Position numbers and translations under genes: made by a program
NCBI GenBank assembly: GCA_017428385.1
Contig: JAFRQX010000015.1
Location: 1 to 32,289 of the forward strand
Source of the DNA: Clostridia bacterium
Lineage (GTDB): Bacteria; Bacillota; Clostridia; Christensenellales; Aristaeellaceae
Length of the DNA stretch: 32,289 nucleotides
Direction of reading: 5' to 3'
Notes under the pieces: model-generated
Databases searched by the model: none
Told to the model about the DNA's origin: nothing
What the model saw: the letters and a program-made list of their open reading frames with translations, nothing else
Part shown: positions 8,222 through 16,247 of the stretch, piece after piece
Position numbering within the stretch: position 1 is the first letter of the stretch
Layout of the letters: each line of letters starts with the position of its first letter

Positions 8222-8251
8222 TGGACAGGAAAGCGCGGGATCAATTATAAT
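8222..8251 (+). promoter_or_regulatory. Promoter of polA
   Basis: -35 TGGACA (8222-8227), an 18-bp spacer and a perfect -10 TATAAT (8246-8251). Its position downstream of the in-frame ATG at 8184 argues that translation starts at the TTG at 8289. Confidence 0.7.
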
Positions 8252-8288
8252 GAAGAAACTGAATGAGGATATGAAGGGAGGAACCTTC

Positions 8289-10853
8289 TTGAAGGATATC
8301 TTTCTGCTGGTGGACGGAAACAGCCTGATGCACCGTGCTTTCCATGCCCTGCCGGTCATGGACGCGGACGGAATATATACCAATGCGGTATACGGCTTTT
8401 TAAGCATGCTGCTCAAGGTGATCAAAGAGGAAAACGTGCAGTACCTGGCGGTCTGTTTTGATGAACACGGCCCGACTTTCCGCCATACGGTGTATGCGGA
8501 TTACAAGGCAGGACGGAAGGAGACGCCTCCGGAACTGCGGCAGCAGTTCGGCACCATTCTGTCCCTGCTGGACGATATGGGAATCCGTCGTTTCTCCCTG
8601 CAGGGCTGGGAAGCGGACGACCTGCTGGGAACGCTGAGCCTGAAGGGTGCGGCAGCCGGCGCGACGCCCCTGCTGCTGACCGGTGACCGGGATGCCCTGC
8701 AGCTGGTAGGCGGCGGAACGGAACTGATGTTCACCCGCAAGGGAATTTCGGAGACCATCCGCTTTACGCCTTCCAAGGTGTATGAAGAATATGGTTTTAC
8801 CCCGGAACAGGTGACAGACTGGAAAGGCCTGGCAGGAGATTCCAGCGATAACATTCCCGGTGTGCCGGGCGTCGGTGACAAAACCGCGGTGAAACTGCTG
8901 CAGGAATACGGCACCCTGGAAAAGGTGCTGGAGAACGCGGATAAGGTGAAGGGTAAACTGGGTGAAAAGCTGGCAGCCTATGCGGATCAGGCCCGATTCA
9001 GCAAGGAATTGGCGACAATCCGCCGGGACGCGCCGGTGGAATTCACCCTCAGCTCCTGTATCCTGCCGGACCTGAGAAAGGGAATCCCGGCGCTGGCGAA
9101 GCTGAAGCTGAACAGTATTATCAAACGGCTGGACAGTGAGGGAGAAGGCGGGGAAACCGAAGAGAAGAAAGGTCCGGAGGCGCTGACTTTTGAGCCGGCG
9201 GTTTTCCTTGAGTCCGTATCCGGTATCACTGCCTGGCTGGAAGAGACAAAGACAGCGGGACCGCTGTGTGTATATGTATCGGAGACCGCGGTCTCCCTGG
9301 CCCGGGAAGGCGGAAAACGCGCTGAAATCAGTCTCGGAGGAGACCTGCTGAATCCCGGAATGGATCCTGCGGAAGTGCTGGGTGCGCTGGCAGGAGAGCT
9401 GAAAAAGGGCGAAGCGGTTGTCCATGACGGCAAGACACTGCTGCACCTGCTGGACCGCTGCGGCCTGGAAAAGCCGGAAAGCTTCGGCTGGGATACGATG
9501 CTGGCAGCCTATCTGCTGAATCCGCAGGAAAAGAGCTACCGGCTGGGCGCCCTGTGTCCCGATCTGCCGGAGGACGCGGGTACGCTGTGCGCCCTGGCGG
9601 TATGGCAGAAAACCCGGGTGGAAGAAGACGGCATGACACGGCTGATGAAGGAAATCGAGCAGCCGCTCAGCTTTGTGCTGTTCCGGATGGAACAGGCAGG
9701 ATTTACCGTGAATACGGAATTCCTGCGGGATCTTGGAAACAAATATACGGCGGAAATTGACGAAAAACGGGAACAGGTGATCGCGGCCGCGGGTCATCCC
9801 TTTAACCTGAACAGCACCCAGCAGCTTGGCGAGGTATTGTTTGAGGAAATGAATCTTCCCCATGGCAAGAAAACCTCCAAAGGCTATTCAACCTCGGTGG
9901 AGGTGCTGGAAGGCCTGCGCTTTGACGCGCCGGAGATTATTGAACCGCTGCTGCGCTACCGTCAGCTGACCAAGCTGAACAGTACCTATGTGGAAGGACT
10001 TCTGCGGCTGGTGGATGGAAAAGGCCGGGTGCATTCCACCTTTGACCAGACAGCCACCGCCACGGGACGGATTTCCTCTTCGGAACCGAACCTCCAGAAC
10101 ATTCCCGTCCGGACGGAAGAAGGCAAGGAAATCCGGGAAGCCTTCCTGCCCCGGGAGGGCTGGGTGCTGCTGGACGCGGACTACAGCCAGATTGAACTGC
10201 GGCTGATGGCGCATTTTTCCGGGGATCCGGCGCTGATTGACGCCTTCCGCAAGGGAGAGGATATTCACGCGCGGACAGCCAGCGAAATCTTTGACGTTCC
10301 GCCGGAATGGGTGACGCCGGAGCTGCGCAGCCGGGCAAAAGCGGTGAACTTCGGCCTGATCTACGGCATCAGCGGTTTCGGCCTGAGCCGGAATACCGGT
10401 GTCAGCCGCAAAGAGGCCGCGGCGTTTATTGAAAAATACTTCCAGACTTATCCGGGTGTGAAGCGCTTCATGGATCGTACGGCGTCGGAAGGAGCCGACC
10501 GGGGTTACGCGGAGACGCTGATGGGCCGGCGCCGTTATCTGCCGGAACTGCGTTCTCCCAAGGCGCCGATCCGGGAGTTCGGAAAGCGGGCGGCCATGAA
10601 TACTCCGGTCCAGGGAACGGCTGCGGATATCATCAAGCTGGCCATGGTCCGGATTGACCGGGCGCTGCGGGAAGCGGGTCTGAAAAGCCGGCTGATCCTC
10701 CAGGTACACGACGAACTGCTGCTGGAGTGCCCGCCGGAGGAGGCGGAACAGGCGGCGGCGCTGCTGCGGGAAGCCATGGAGGACGCCATTGAACTGCAGG
10801 TTCCGCTGGTAGCCGAGGTACATAAAGGTGAGAACTGGGCTTGCGCAAAATAA
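8289..10853 (+). CDS. polA: DNA polymerase I
   Basis: Pol I removes RNA primers and fills gaps in replication and repair. The frame is open from 8184, but the TTG at 8289 is preferred. It follows GGGAGGAACCTTC with good spacing, lies after the promoter, and yields the normal N-terminus (MKDIFLLVDGNSLMHRAFHA). The product is then 854 residues. The 5'-3' exonuclease domain (about 1-290) shows DEHGPTFRHTVYADYK, TGDRDALQLV and GDSSDNIPGVPGVGDKT. The middle 3'-5' exonuclease-like domain lacks recognisable DxE and downstream acidic motifs, so proofreading is probably lost, as in many Gram-positive Pol I enzymes. The polymerase domain has DYSQIELRLMAHFSGD (motif A), the O-helix region RAKAVNFGLIYGISGFGLS (motif B) and QVHDELLLE (motif C). 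Confidence 0.96.
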   Translation: MKDIFLLVDGNSLMHRAFHALPVMDADGIYTNAVYGFLSMLLKVIKEENVQYLAVCFDEHGPTFRHTVYADYKAGRKETPPELRQQFGTILSLLDDMGIRRFSLQGWEADDLLGTLSLKGAAAGATPLLLTGDRDALQLVGGGTELMFTRKGISETIRFTPSKVYEEYGFTPEQVTDWKGLAGDSSDNIPGVPGVGDKTAVKLLQEYGTLEKVLENADKVKGKLGEKLAAYADQARFSKELATIRRDAPVEFTLSSCILPDLRKGIPALAKLKLNSIIKRLDSEGEGGETEEKKGPEALTFEPAVFLESVSGITAWLEETKTAGPLCVYVSETAVSLAREGGKRAEISLGGDLLNPGMDPAEVLGALAGELKKGEAVVHDGKTLLHLLDRCGLEKPESFGWDTMLAAYLLNPQEKSYRLGALCPDLPEDAGTLCALAVWQKTRVEEDGMTRLMKEIEQPLSFVLFRMEQAGFTVNTEFLRDLGNKYTAEIDEKREQVIAAAGHPFNLNSTQQLGEVLFEEMNLPHGKKTSKGYSTSVEVLEGLRFDAPEIIEPLLRYRQLTKLNSTYVEGLLRLVDGKGRVHSTFDQTATATGRISSSEPNLQNIPVRTEEGKEIREAFLPREGWVLLDADYSQIELRLMAHFSGDPALIDAFRKGEDIHARTASEIFDVPPEWVTPELRSRAKAVNFGLIYGISGFGLSRNTGVSRKEAAAFIEKYFQTYPGVKRFMDRTASEGADRGYAETLMGRRRYLPELRSPKAPIREFGKRAAMNTPVQGTAADIIKLAMVRIDRALREAGLKSRLILQVHDELLLECPPEEAEQAAALLREAMEDAIELQVPLVAEVHKGENWACAK

Positions 10854-10872
10854 GCTGAAACCGTTGAAGTAA

Positions 10873-10901
10873 TTGACATTTTCGGGTAAAGATGATACAT
10901 T
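10873..10901 (+). promoter_or_regulatory. Promoter of the FakA-like small gene
   Basis: A perfect -35 TTGACA (10873-10878), a 17-bp spacer and -10 TACATT (10896-10901). The start codon of the small gene is about 50 bp downstream. Confidence 0.6.
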
Positions 10902-10951
10902 GTGTTCCGTTCCCGTGAGAGACCGGAGAGTGAGGAAGGAGACGCAGGAAA

Positions 10952-11203
10952 ATGCTCGAGTTTAAATTTGATACCCAGCTTCTGATCGAGGGAAAAGACC
11001 TGGATGAGGACGCAATCAACGATTACTTCACCACCCATTTTAAGGGTGACTGCCTGCTGGCCGTGGGCGATGACGAACTGATCAAGATTCATTACCATAC
11101 CAATGAGCCCTGGCAGGTGCTGGAATACTGCGCCAGCCTCGGTGAAATCTACGACATCGTCGTGGAAAACATGGAACGGCAGGAGCAGGGCCTGAAGGGC
11201 TGA
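10952..11203 (+). CDS. Small protein homologous to a middle segment of FakA/YloV
   Basis: The 83-residue product begins MLEFKFDTQLLIEGKDLDED and contains VGDDELIKIHYHTNEPWQVL and EIYDIVVENM. This resembles a segment of the fatty-acid kinase subunit FakA (YloV; DhaL/DAK-related), where a YCTEF-type strand is followed by VVGD-x-LVKVHIHT and IENM. The kinase (DhaL) domain is absent, so it is not a kinase by itself. I recall similar stand-alone proteins being annotated 'kinase to dihydroxyacetone kinase' in Clostridia. It has its own promoter, an SD-like AGGAAA and a terminator, so it appears to be an independent monocistronic gene and not a fragment of a broken fakA. Its function is unknown. Confidence 0.75.
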   Translation: MLEFKFDTQLLIEGKDLDEDAINDYFTTHFKGDCLLAVGDDELIKIHYHTNEPWQVLEYCASLGEIYDIVVENMERQEQGLKG

Positions 11204-11222
11204 GCATTTGATTGATATGCAA

Positions 11223-11257
11223 CGGCGGAGAATGTAAAAGCATTTTCCGCCGTTTTT
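11223..11257 (+). terminator. Rho-independent terminator
   Basis: A stem of about 12 bp (CGGCGGAGAATG with CATTTTCCGCCG, one G-T pair) and a short loop are followed by TTTTT. It ends the FakA-like gene. Confidence 0.85.
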
Positions 11258-11260
11258 ATG

Positions 11261-11310
11261 TGCACTTATTGTCTTTCTTCTGCACTTTGATTGTTTTTTG
11301 GCGCTTTGAT
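11261..11310 (+). repeat. Three helically phased direct repeats before livJ
   Basis: TGCACTTATT (11261), TGCACTTTGA (11281) and the diverged GCGCTTTGAT (11301) recur every 20 bp, about two helical turns. The last two overlap the proposed livJ promoter, so a regulator binding one face of the DNA is possible. Confidence 0.35.
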
Positions 11311-11319
11311 GGTTATACT
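11291..11319 (+). promoter_or_regulatory. Promoter of the livJHMGF operon
   Basis: -35 TTGTTT (11291-11296), a 17-bp spacer and -10 TATACT (11314-11319). The weak -35 box would fit activator control. Confidence 0.55.
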
Positions 11320-11369
11320 GAAATAACTTAAGACAAAGGTGTCAACCACATAACTAAGGAGGAAGTATC

Positions 11370-12533
11370 ATGAAGAAACTTATTGCTTTGGTTTTGGCAG
11401 TTATGCTGCTGGTTCCCGCTTTTGCGATGGCTGACAACGTCATCCGCATCGGCGTTTTCGAGCCCTCTACCGGCGACAACGGTGCCGGCGGTAAGCAGGA
11501 AATCCTTGGTATTGAATATGCCAACAGCCTGGCTCCCACTGTGACCATCGGCGGTGAAGAGTACACCGTGGAACTGGTGATCGAAGACAACCAGTCCCTG
11601 ACCGACAAGGCCATCTCCGCTGCCCAGTCCCTGGTCAGCAAGGATGTGTCCGTGGTTCTGGGTTCCTACGGCTCCGGCGTTTCTATGGCCGGCGGCGACG
11701 TGTTCGCTGAAGCGGGCGTTCCCGCCATCGGCGTCAGCTGCACCAACCCCAACGTGACCCTGCTGTGCGACTACTACTGGCGCATCTGCTTCCTGGATCC
11801 CTTCCAGGGCACCGTCATGGCGAACTTCGCCAAGGAACTGGGCGCCACCAAGGCGTACGTGCTGACCATGCTGGGTGAAGACTACGGCGTGGGCCTGGGC
11901 AAATACTTTGTTGAAGCTTTCAAGGGCCTGGGCGGCGAAGTGGTTGAAGAGAACTTCACCGAAGGTACCAGCGATTTCGCGGCTTACATCAACAACGCTG
12001 TTTCCAACGGCTGCGACGTAGTGTTCGCTCCCTGCGCGACCACCTATGCGGCCCTGATCATCGACCAGGCTGCGGCTCAGGGCATTAGCTTCCCGCTGCT
12101 GGCCGGCGACACCTGGGAAAACAGCGCCATCCTGAACGCTGCCAAGGGCAAGAACATCAAGGTCTACTGCTCCACCTTCTTTGATGAGAACGACGACGCG
12201 GCTGCGGCTGCCGAGTTTGTTACCGGCTTCAAGGCCTGGCTGAATGCCGACAGCGGCAAGATGACCAACAACGGCGGCAATGATATCGTTGCTGCGGTTT
12301 CCGCCCTGGGCTTCGATGCTTACAATGTTGCGCTGGCCGCTATCAAGGCTGCTGACAGCGCTGATGCCGCGGCGATCGTTGAAGCGCTGCCCGGCGTAAC
12401 CTATGAAGGCGTGACCGGCGCCATCGCGTTCGACGATGTCGGCGACGCGAAGAAGGACATGGCTTACATCAAGTTCGCCAATCCCGAAACCGGTGCTTTC
12501 GATTTCGTCAAGACCCAGAAGGTCGGCGAATAA
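11370..12533 (+). CDS. livJ: ABC transporter substrate-binding protein, branched-chain amino acid type
   Basis: This is the extracytoplasmic ligand receptor of a Liv-type importer (Peripla_BP_6 family, type I fold), 387 residues. It begins with a Sec signal peptide, MKKLIALVLAVMLLVPAFAMA, and the mature protein probably starts at DNVIRIG. No Cys follows the hydrophobic core, so it lacks the lipobox expected of Gram-positive binding proteins. Family features include the N-terminal IRIGVFEPSTGDNGAGGKQE, VLGSYGSGVSMA and the acidic C-terminal lobe. The SD AAGGAGGAAG is strong, and codon choice is heavily biased to C-ending codons, suggesting high expression. The four following genes encode its permeases and ATPases. 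The ligand (Leu/Ile/Val, another amino acid, urea or an amide) cannot be read from sequence. Confidence 0.92.
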   Translation: MKKLIALVLAVMLLVPAFAMADNVIRIGVFEPSTGDNGAGGKQEILGIEYANSLAPTVTIGGEEYTVELVIEDNQSLTDKAISAAQSLVSKDVSVVLGSYGSGVSMAGGDVFAEAGVPAIGVSCTNPNVTLLCDYYWRICFLDPFQGTVMANFAKELGATKAYVLTMLGEDYGVGLGKYFVEAFKGLGGEVVEENFTEGTSDFAAYINNAVSNGCDVVFAPCATTYAALIIDQAAAQGISFPLLAGDTWENSAILNAAKGKNIKVYCSTFFDENDDAAAAAEFVTGFKAWLNADSGKMTNNGGNDIVAAVSALGFDAYNVALAAIKAADSADAAAIVEALPGVTYEGVTGAIAFDDVGDAKKDMAYIKFANPETGAFDFVKTQKVGE

Positions 12534-12547
12534 GGATCTCTAATGCA

Positions 12548-12586
12548 GGAGGCTGCCGCAACGGGCGGCAGCCTCCCTTTCTGTTT
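12548..12586 (+). terminator. Intra-operon hairpin between livJ and livH
   Basis: A perfect 12-bp stem (GGAGGCTGCCGC / GCGGCAGCCTCC, 12548-12559 and 12565-12576) with a 5-nt loop is followed by an interrupted U tract. It is probably a partial terminator or a 3' RNA stabiliser that keeps the binding protein in excess over the membrane components. Confidence 0.75.
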
Positions 12587-12612
12587 AATTCCCTCACGAA
12601 AGGGTTGAACTT

Positions 12613-13491
12613 ATGTTTGACACGCTGCTTCCTTATCTGCTGGCGGGTGTGTCCGTCGGCGGACAGTACGCGCTGATTGCCGTAGGCTATACGCTGGTTT
12701 ACGGTATCCTGCGCCTGATCAACTTTGCGCACGGCGATATTTTTACAGCAGCCGGATTCTTTATGGTTTACCTGGTTGCGTCCGTGCCCCTGCCCCTGGC
12801 TATTCCGCTGGTCATTATCCTGACGGTTGTGCTGGGTTTTGTGGTGGAGCGTGTGGCATATAAGCCGCTGCGTTCCGCGCCGCGTATGTCCATCATGATT
12901 TCCGCCATCGGTGTCAGCTATCTGCTGCAAAACCTGATGTGGTATGTTACCGGCGGCCTGGCCAAGCAGTATCCTGTGCTTCCGGGCCTGTCCCAGACGA
13001 TCCAGATCGGTTCCGCCACCACAAAGCTGGTGACCATTGTCACTCCCATCCTGACCATCGCGCTGGTGGTCGCGCTGGTGATGCTGATCAACCATACAAA
13101 GATCGGTATGGCCATGCGGGCGGTGTCGGTGGACTTTGAAACCAGCCAGCTGATGGGCATCAAAATCAACAACGTCATTTCCGTGACCTTTATCATCGGT
13201 TCCGCCATGGCGGCCATCGGTTCCCTGCTGTACTTCACCAACTACACGGCGGTTACGCCCACGGTCGGCGCCATGCCCGGCCTGAAGGCTTTTGTGGCGG
13301 CGGTGTTCGGCGGCATCGGATCGATCCCCGGCGCGATGATCGGCGCGTTGATTATCGGTATCTGTGAAAATCTGATCAAGGCAGCCGGCTGGACGGCATT
13401 CTCGGATGCGTTCACGTTCGCGCTGCTGATTGTGGTTCTGCTGTTCCGGCCCACCGGCCTGTTTGGCGAAAAGACCACGGACAAGGTGTGA
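12613..13491 (+). CDS. livH: Branched-chain amino acid ABC transporter permease LivH
   Basis: This is the first permease of the Liv-type importer, 292 residues with about eight hydrophobic segments. The N-terminal GVSVGGQYALIAVGYTLVYG and INFAHGDIFTAAGFF are characteristic of LivH. Toward the C-terminus the EAA-like cytoplasmic loop reads AVFGGIGSIPGAMIGALIIG. The ATG at 12613 is preceded by GAAAGGG. livM follows within about ten bases, and livJ lies upstream across a stable hairpin. Confidence 0.95.
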   Translation: MFDTLLPYLLAGVSVGGQYALIAVGYTLVYGILRLINFAHGDIFTAAGFFMVYLVASVPLPLAIPLVIILTVVLGFVVERVAYKPLRSAPRMSIMISAIGVSYLLQNLMWYVTGGLAKQYPVLPGLSQTIQIGSATTKLVTIVTPILTIALVVALVMLINHTKIGMAMRAVSVDFETSQLMGIKINNVISVTFIIGSAMAAIGSLLYFTNYTAVTPTVGAMPGLKAFVAAVFGGIGSIPGAMIGALIIGICENLIKAAGWTAFSDAFTFALLIVVLLFRPTGLFGEKTTDKV

Positions 13492-13501
13492 GGTGATGAA
13501 C

Positions 13502-14572
13502 ATGAAAAAAGGAAACAAAAGGCTCATCATTTCCCTGGTCTTTGTGGCTTTGCTGTATGCGGCCGGCTGCCTGATTGAGCACACGGCGGGAACCAAGTCC
13601 ATGGTCGTCACGGTACTGCAGAAGGGCGCGGTTTACGCCCTGATCGCGGTTTCCATGAACCTGCTCAACGGCTTTACCGGACTGTTTTCCCTGGGCCAGG
13701 CCGGCTTCATGCTGGTCGGTGCTTATTCCTACGCGATCCTGACCATCCCCATGGCCAAGCGCGCCGCGGTCTATCAGTACTATAACGGCGGCTGGGTGCA
13801 GTTCACCATCGGTGTGATTCCCGCCCTGCTGGTAGCTGGTATTGTGGCCGCGCTGTTCGCGGCGCTGATCGGTATGCCCGTGCTGCGGCTGAAGGGCGAC
13901 TACCTGGCGATCGCAACCCTGGGATTTGCGGAGATTATCCGTGCCATTGTCCAGTGGGATACCATCGGACCGCTGACCAACGGTTCCAACCTGCTGAAGA
14001 CTTACCCGACGCTGAAGAACATCATGCCGGGGAATACAGTATTGTTCACCTTTATTGTGGTGGGCATCTGTATCGGGCTGATTCTGCTGCTGATCAATTC
14101 AACCTACGGCCGGGCCTTCAAGGCCATCCGGGATGATGAAGTCGCGGCGGAAGCCATGGGTATCAACCTGTTCCACCATAAACAGATGGCCTTCGTGATC
14201 AGCAGCTTCTTCGCCGGCATCGGCGGCGCGCTGCTGGCCATGTACCAGGGCTCCCTGCAGGCGAACAGCTTCAAGAGCTCCATGACCTATGAAATCCTGC
14301 TGATCGTTGTCATCGGCGGCATGGGTTCCGTTTCCGGCAGCATTATGGCCTCCTTCCTGTTCATTGCCTGCAGTGAATGGTGGCTCCGCTTCCTGGACGC
14401 GGAGACCGTGCTGGGGAACATCAAGGTTCCGCTGCTGGCACCTGGTTTCCGGATGGTGGTATTCTCCGTGGTCATCATGGTTGTGGTGCTGTTCTTCCGT
14501 AAGGGTATCATGGGCGACCGGGAACTCTGGGAGCTTGGCTCCCGCCGGGGCGCGAAAGGAGGCAGGAAGTAA
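13502..14572 (+). CDS. livM: Branched-chain amino acid ABC transporter permease LivM
   Basis: This is the second permease, 356 residues from the ATG at 13502. The frame is open farther upstream, inside livH, but AGGTGAT sits just before this ATG and gives the normal basic N-terminus MKKGNKRLIISLVF. Conserved parts are LNGFTGLFSLGQAGFMLVGA, the LRLKGDYLAIATLGFAEIIR block and the EAA-type loop AIRDDEVAAEAMGINLFHHK. It ends three bases before livG. LivM pairs with LivH to form the transmembrane channel. Confidence 0.95.
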   Translation: MKKGNKRLIISLVFVALLYAAGCLIEHTAGTKSMVVTVLQKGAVYALIAVSMNLLNGFTGLFSLGQAGFMLVGAYSYAILTIPMAKRAAVYQYYNGGWVQFTIGVIPALLVAGIVAALFAALIGMPVLRLKGDYLAIATLGFAEIIRAIVQWDTIGPLTNGSNLLKTYPTLKNIMPGNTVLFTFIVVGICIGLILLLINSTYGRAFKAIRDDEVAAEAMGINLFHHKQMAFVISSFFAGIGGALLAMYQGSLQANSFKSSMTYEILLIVVIGGMGSVSGSIMASFLFIACSEWWLRFLDAETVLGNIKVPLLAPGFRMVVFSVVIMVVVLFFRKGIMGDRELWELGSRRGAKGGRK

Positions 14573-14574
14573 TC

Positions 14575-15435
14575 ATGAGTGAAGTGAAAACGAATGTGCC
14601 TGTTCTCCGCCTGGAAAACATTACCATGCAGTTCGGCGGCGTGGTTGCCATCAACAACCTGTCGCTGGAGGTCAACCAGGGCGAAATCGTCGCGCTGATC
14701 GGCCCGAACGGCGCGGGTAAAACCACCGCGTTCAACTGTGTCACCGGTGTGTACGAACCGACAAACGGCATTGTGGACTTCCACGGGAAGCCCATTGTGG
14801 TGAACCATCCCCAGGGCAAGATGGTCAAGCAGTACGGCGGAATCAACGGCGACCTGTACAAGGACCGGAAGCCCGTTGTCCATACACCGGACAAGATCAC
14901 CCATATGGGTATTGCCCGGACCTTCCAGAATATCCGCCTGTTCAAGAGCCAGACAGCCTTTGAGAACGTGCTGATCGGCACACACTTGCGGCGGAGCAGC
15001 AACTTCCTGACGGCTACATTCCGCCTGAATATGAAGGAAGAAAAGGCCATGCGGGAAAAGGCCATGAACCTGCTGGAGATTGTGGGCCTGGCGGACGTGG
15101 CAAACGAACTGGCCACCTCCCTGCCTTACGGCAAGCAGCGCCGGCTGGAGATTGCCCGCGCCCTGGCCACGGATCCGACCCTGCTGCTGCTGGATGAACC
15201 GGCGGCCGGTATGAACCCGCAGGAAACGGACGAGCTGGGCGAGTTCATTGTGGACATCAAGAACCAGTTCAACCTGACGGTCTTCATGATCGAGCACCAC
15301 ATGAACCTGGTCATGGATATTTCTGACCGGATCTATGTGCTGGACTTCGGCAAGCAGATTGCCGAGGGTACCCCGGAGGAAATCCAGAAAAACCCGGTCG
15401 TGATTGCGGCCTATCTGGGGGTGGATGAAGAATGA
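14575..15435 (+). CDS. livG: Branched-chain amino acid ABC transporter ATP-binding protein LivG
   Basis: This is an ABC ATPase of 286 residues that energises the LivHM permease. Walker A is GPNGAGKTTAFN, the Q-loop region has ARTFQNIRLF, the signature is LPYGKQRRLEIARAL, Walker B is LLLLDEPAAGMNP, and the switch His lies in IEHHMNLVM. The insertion between Walker A and the Q-loop (roughly residues 60-115) is longer than in typical LivG proteins. The signature has YGKQ in place of SGGQ, which is normal for LivG. Its 3' end overlaps livF by 4 bp (ATGA), implying coupled translation. Confidence 0.95.
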   Translation: MSEVKTNVPVLRLENITMQFGGVVAINNLSLEVNQGEIVALIGPNGAGKTTAFNCVTGVYEPTNGIVDFHGKPIVVNHPQGKMVKQYGGINGDLYKDRKPVVHTPDKITHMGIARTFQNIRLFKSQTAFENVLIGTHLRRSSNFLTATFRLNMKEEKAMREKAMNLLEIVGLADVANELATSLPYGKQRRLEIARALATDPTLLLLDEPAAGMNPQETDELGEFIVDIKNQFNLTVFMIEHHMNLVMDISDRIYVLDFGKQIAEGTPEEIQKNPVVIAAYLGVDEE

Positions 15436-16154
15436 GCCTGCTGAAAGTGACAGACCTGGTGGTTTCCTACGGCGGTATTGAAGCGCTGAAGGGGATCTCT
15501 TTTGAGGTGGAACAGGGACAGATTGTGACCCTGATCGGTGCCAACGGCGCCGGAAAGAGCACAACCCTCCGGACCATTTCCGGCCTGGTACCGCCCAAGG
15601 ACGGCCGGATCTATTTTGAAGGCCGGGATATTACGGACCTGAACACCCAGAAGATCGTGGAAACCGGTATTGCCATGGTGCCGGAAGGCCGGCGGGTATT
15701 CGCCAACCTGACGGTGCTGGAGAACCTCCGGATCGGCGCCTACCTGCGGAAGGACAAGGAAGCCATCGAAGAGGACATCAACTACGTTTACGACCTCTTC
15801 CCCCGGCTGAAGGAACGCTCCTGGCAGCTGGCGGGCACGCTCTCCGGCGGCGAGCAGCAGATGCTGGCTGTGGGCCGCGCGGTGATGACCCGGCCGAAGC
15901 TGATCATGATGGATGAGCCCAGCCTGGGCCTGGCGCCCCTTGTGGTCAAGGATATCTTCAAGATTATCGAAACCCTGAAGGGTACCGGCATGACGGTGCT
16001 GCTGATTGAGCAGAACGCCAATGCCGCCCTCCATGCCTGCGATTATGCTTACGTCATGGAGACGGGACGGATCACCACCAGCGGCACCGGCGAGGAGCTG
16101 CTGGCCAGCGAGGCGATCCAGGAAGCCTATCTGGGTAAAACAAGCAAAAGCTGA
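15432..16154 (+). CDS. livF: Branched-chain amino acid ABC transporter ATP-binding protein LivF
   Basis: This is the second ABC ATPase of the Liv system, 240 residues, the usual LivF length. Walker A is GANGAGKSTTLRT, the family-typical VPEGRRVFANLTVLENL follows the Q-loop, the signature is LSGGEQQMLAVGRAV, and Walker B is LIMMDEPSLGLAP with a downstream LLIEQNA. The start overlaps the livG stop. A strong terminator 6 bp after its stop closes the operon. Confidence 0.95.
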   Translation: MSLLKVTDLVVSYGGIEALKGISFEVEQGQIVTLIGANGAGKSTTLRTISGLVPPKDGRIYFEGRDITDLNTQKIVETGIAMVPEGRRVFANLTVLENLRIGAYLRKDKEAIEEDINYVYDLFPRLKERSWQLAGTLSGGEQQMLAVGRAVMTRPKLIMMDEPSLGLAPLVVKDIFKIIETLKGTGMTVLLIEQNANAALHACDYAYVMETGRITTSGTGEELLASEAIQEAYLGKTSKS

Positions 16155-16160
16155 CAAACA

Positions 16161-16193
16161 GGGCGGTTCCCATGGGAGCCGCCCTTGCTTTTT
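16161..16193 (+). terminator. Rho-independent terminator of the liv operon
   Basis: A stem GGGCGGTTCCC / GGGAGCCGCCC with a minimal loop is followed by TTGCTTTTT. Its T tract overlaps the -35 region proposed for the next gene. Confidence 0.85.
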
Positions 16194-16213
16194 GCCTGCC
16201 CGGCGGCTATACT
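16185..16213 (+). promoter_or_regulatory. Promoter of the XRE regulator gene
   Basis: -35 TTGCTT (16185-16190), a 17-bp spacer and -10 TATACT (16208-16213). The -35 match is weak. Confidence 0.45.
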
Positions 16214-16247
16214 GTGAGCACTGACTTTTGACGGGAGAGATGAGGGT

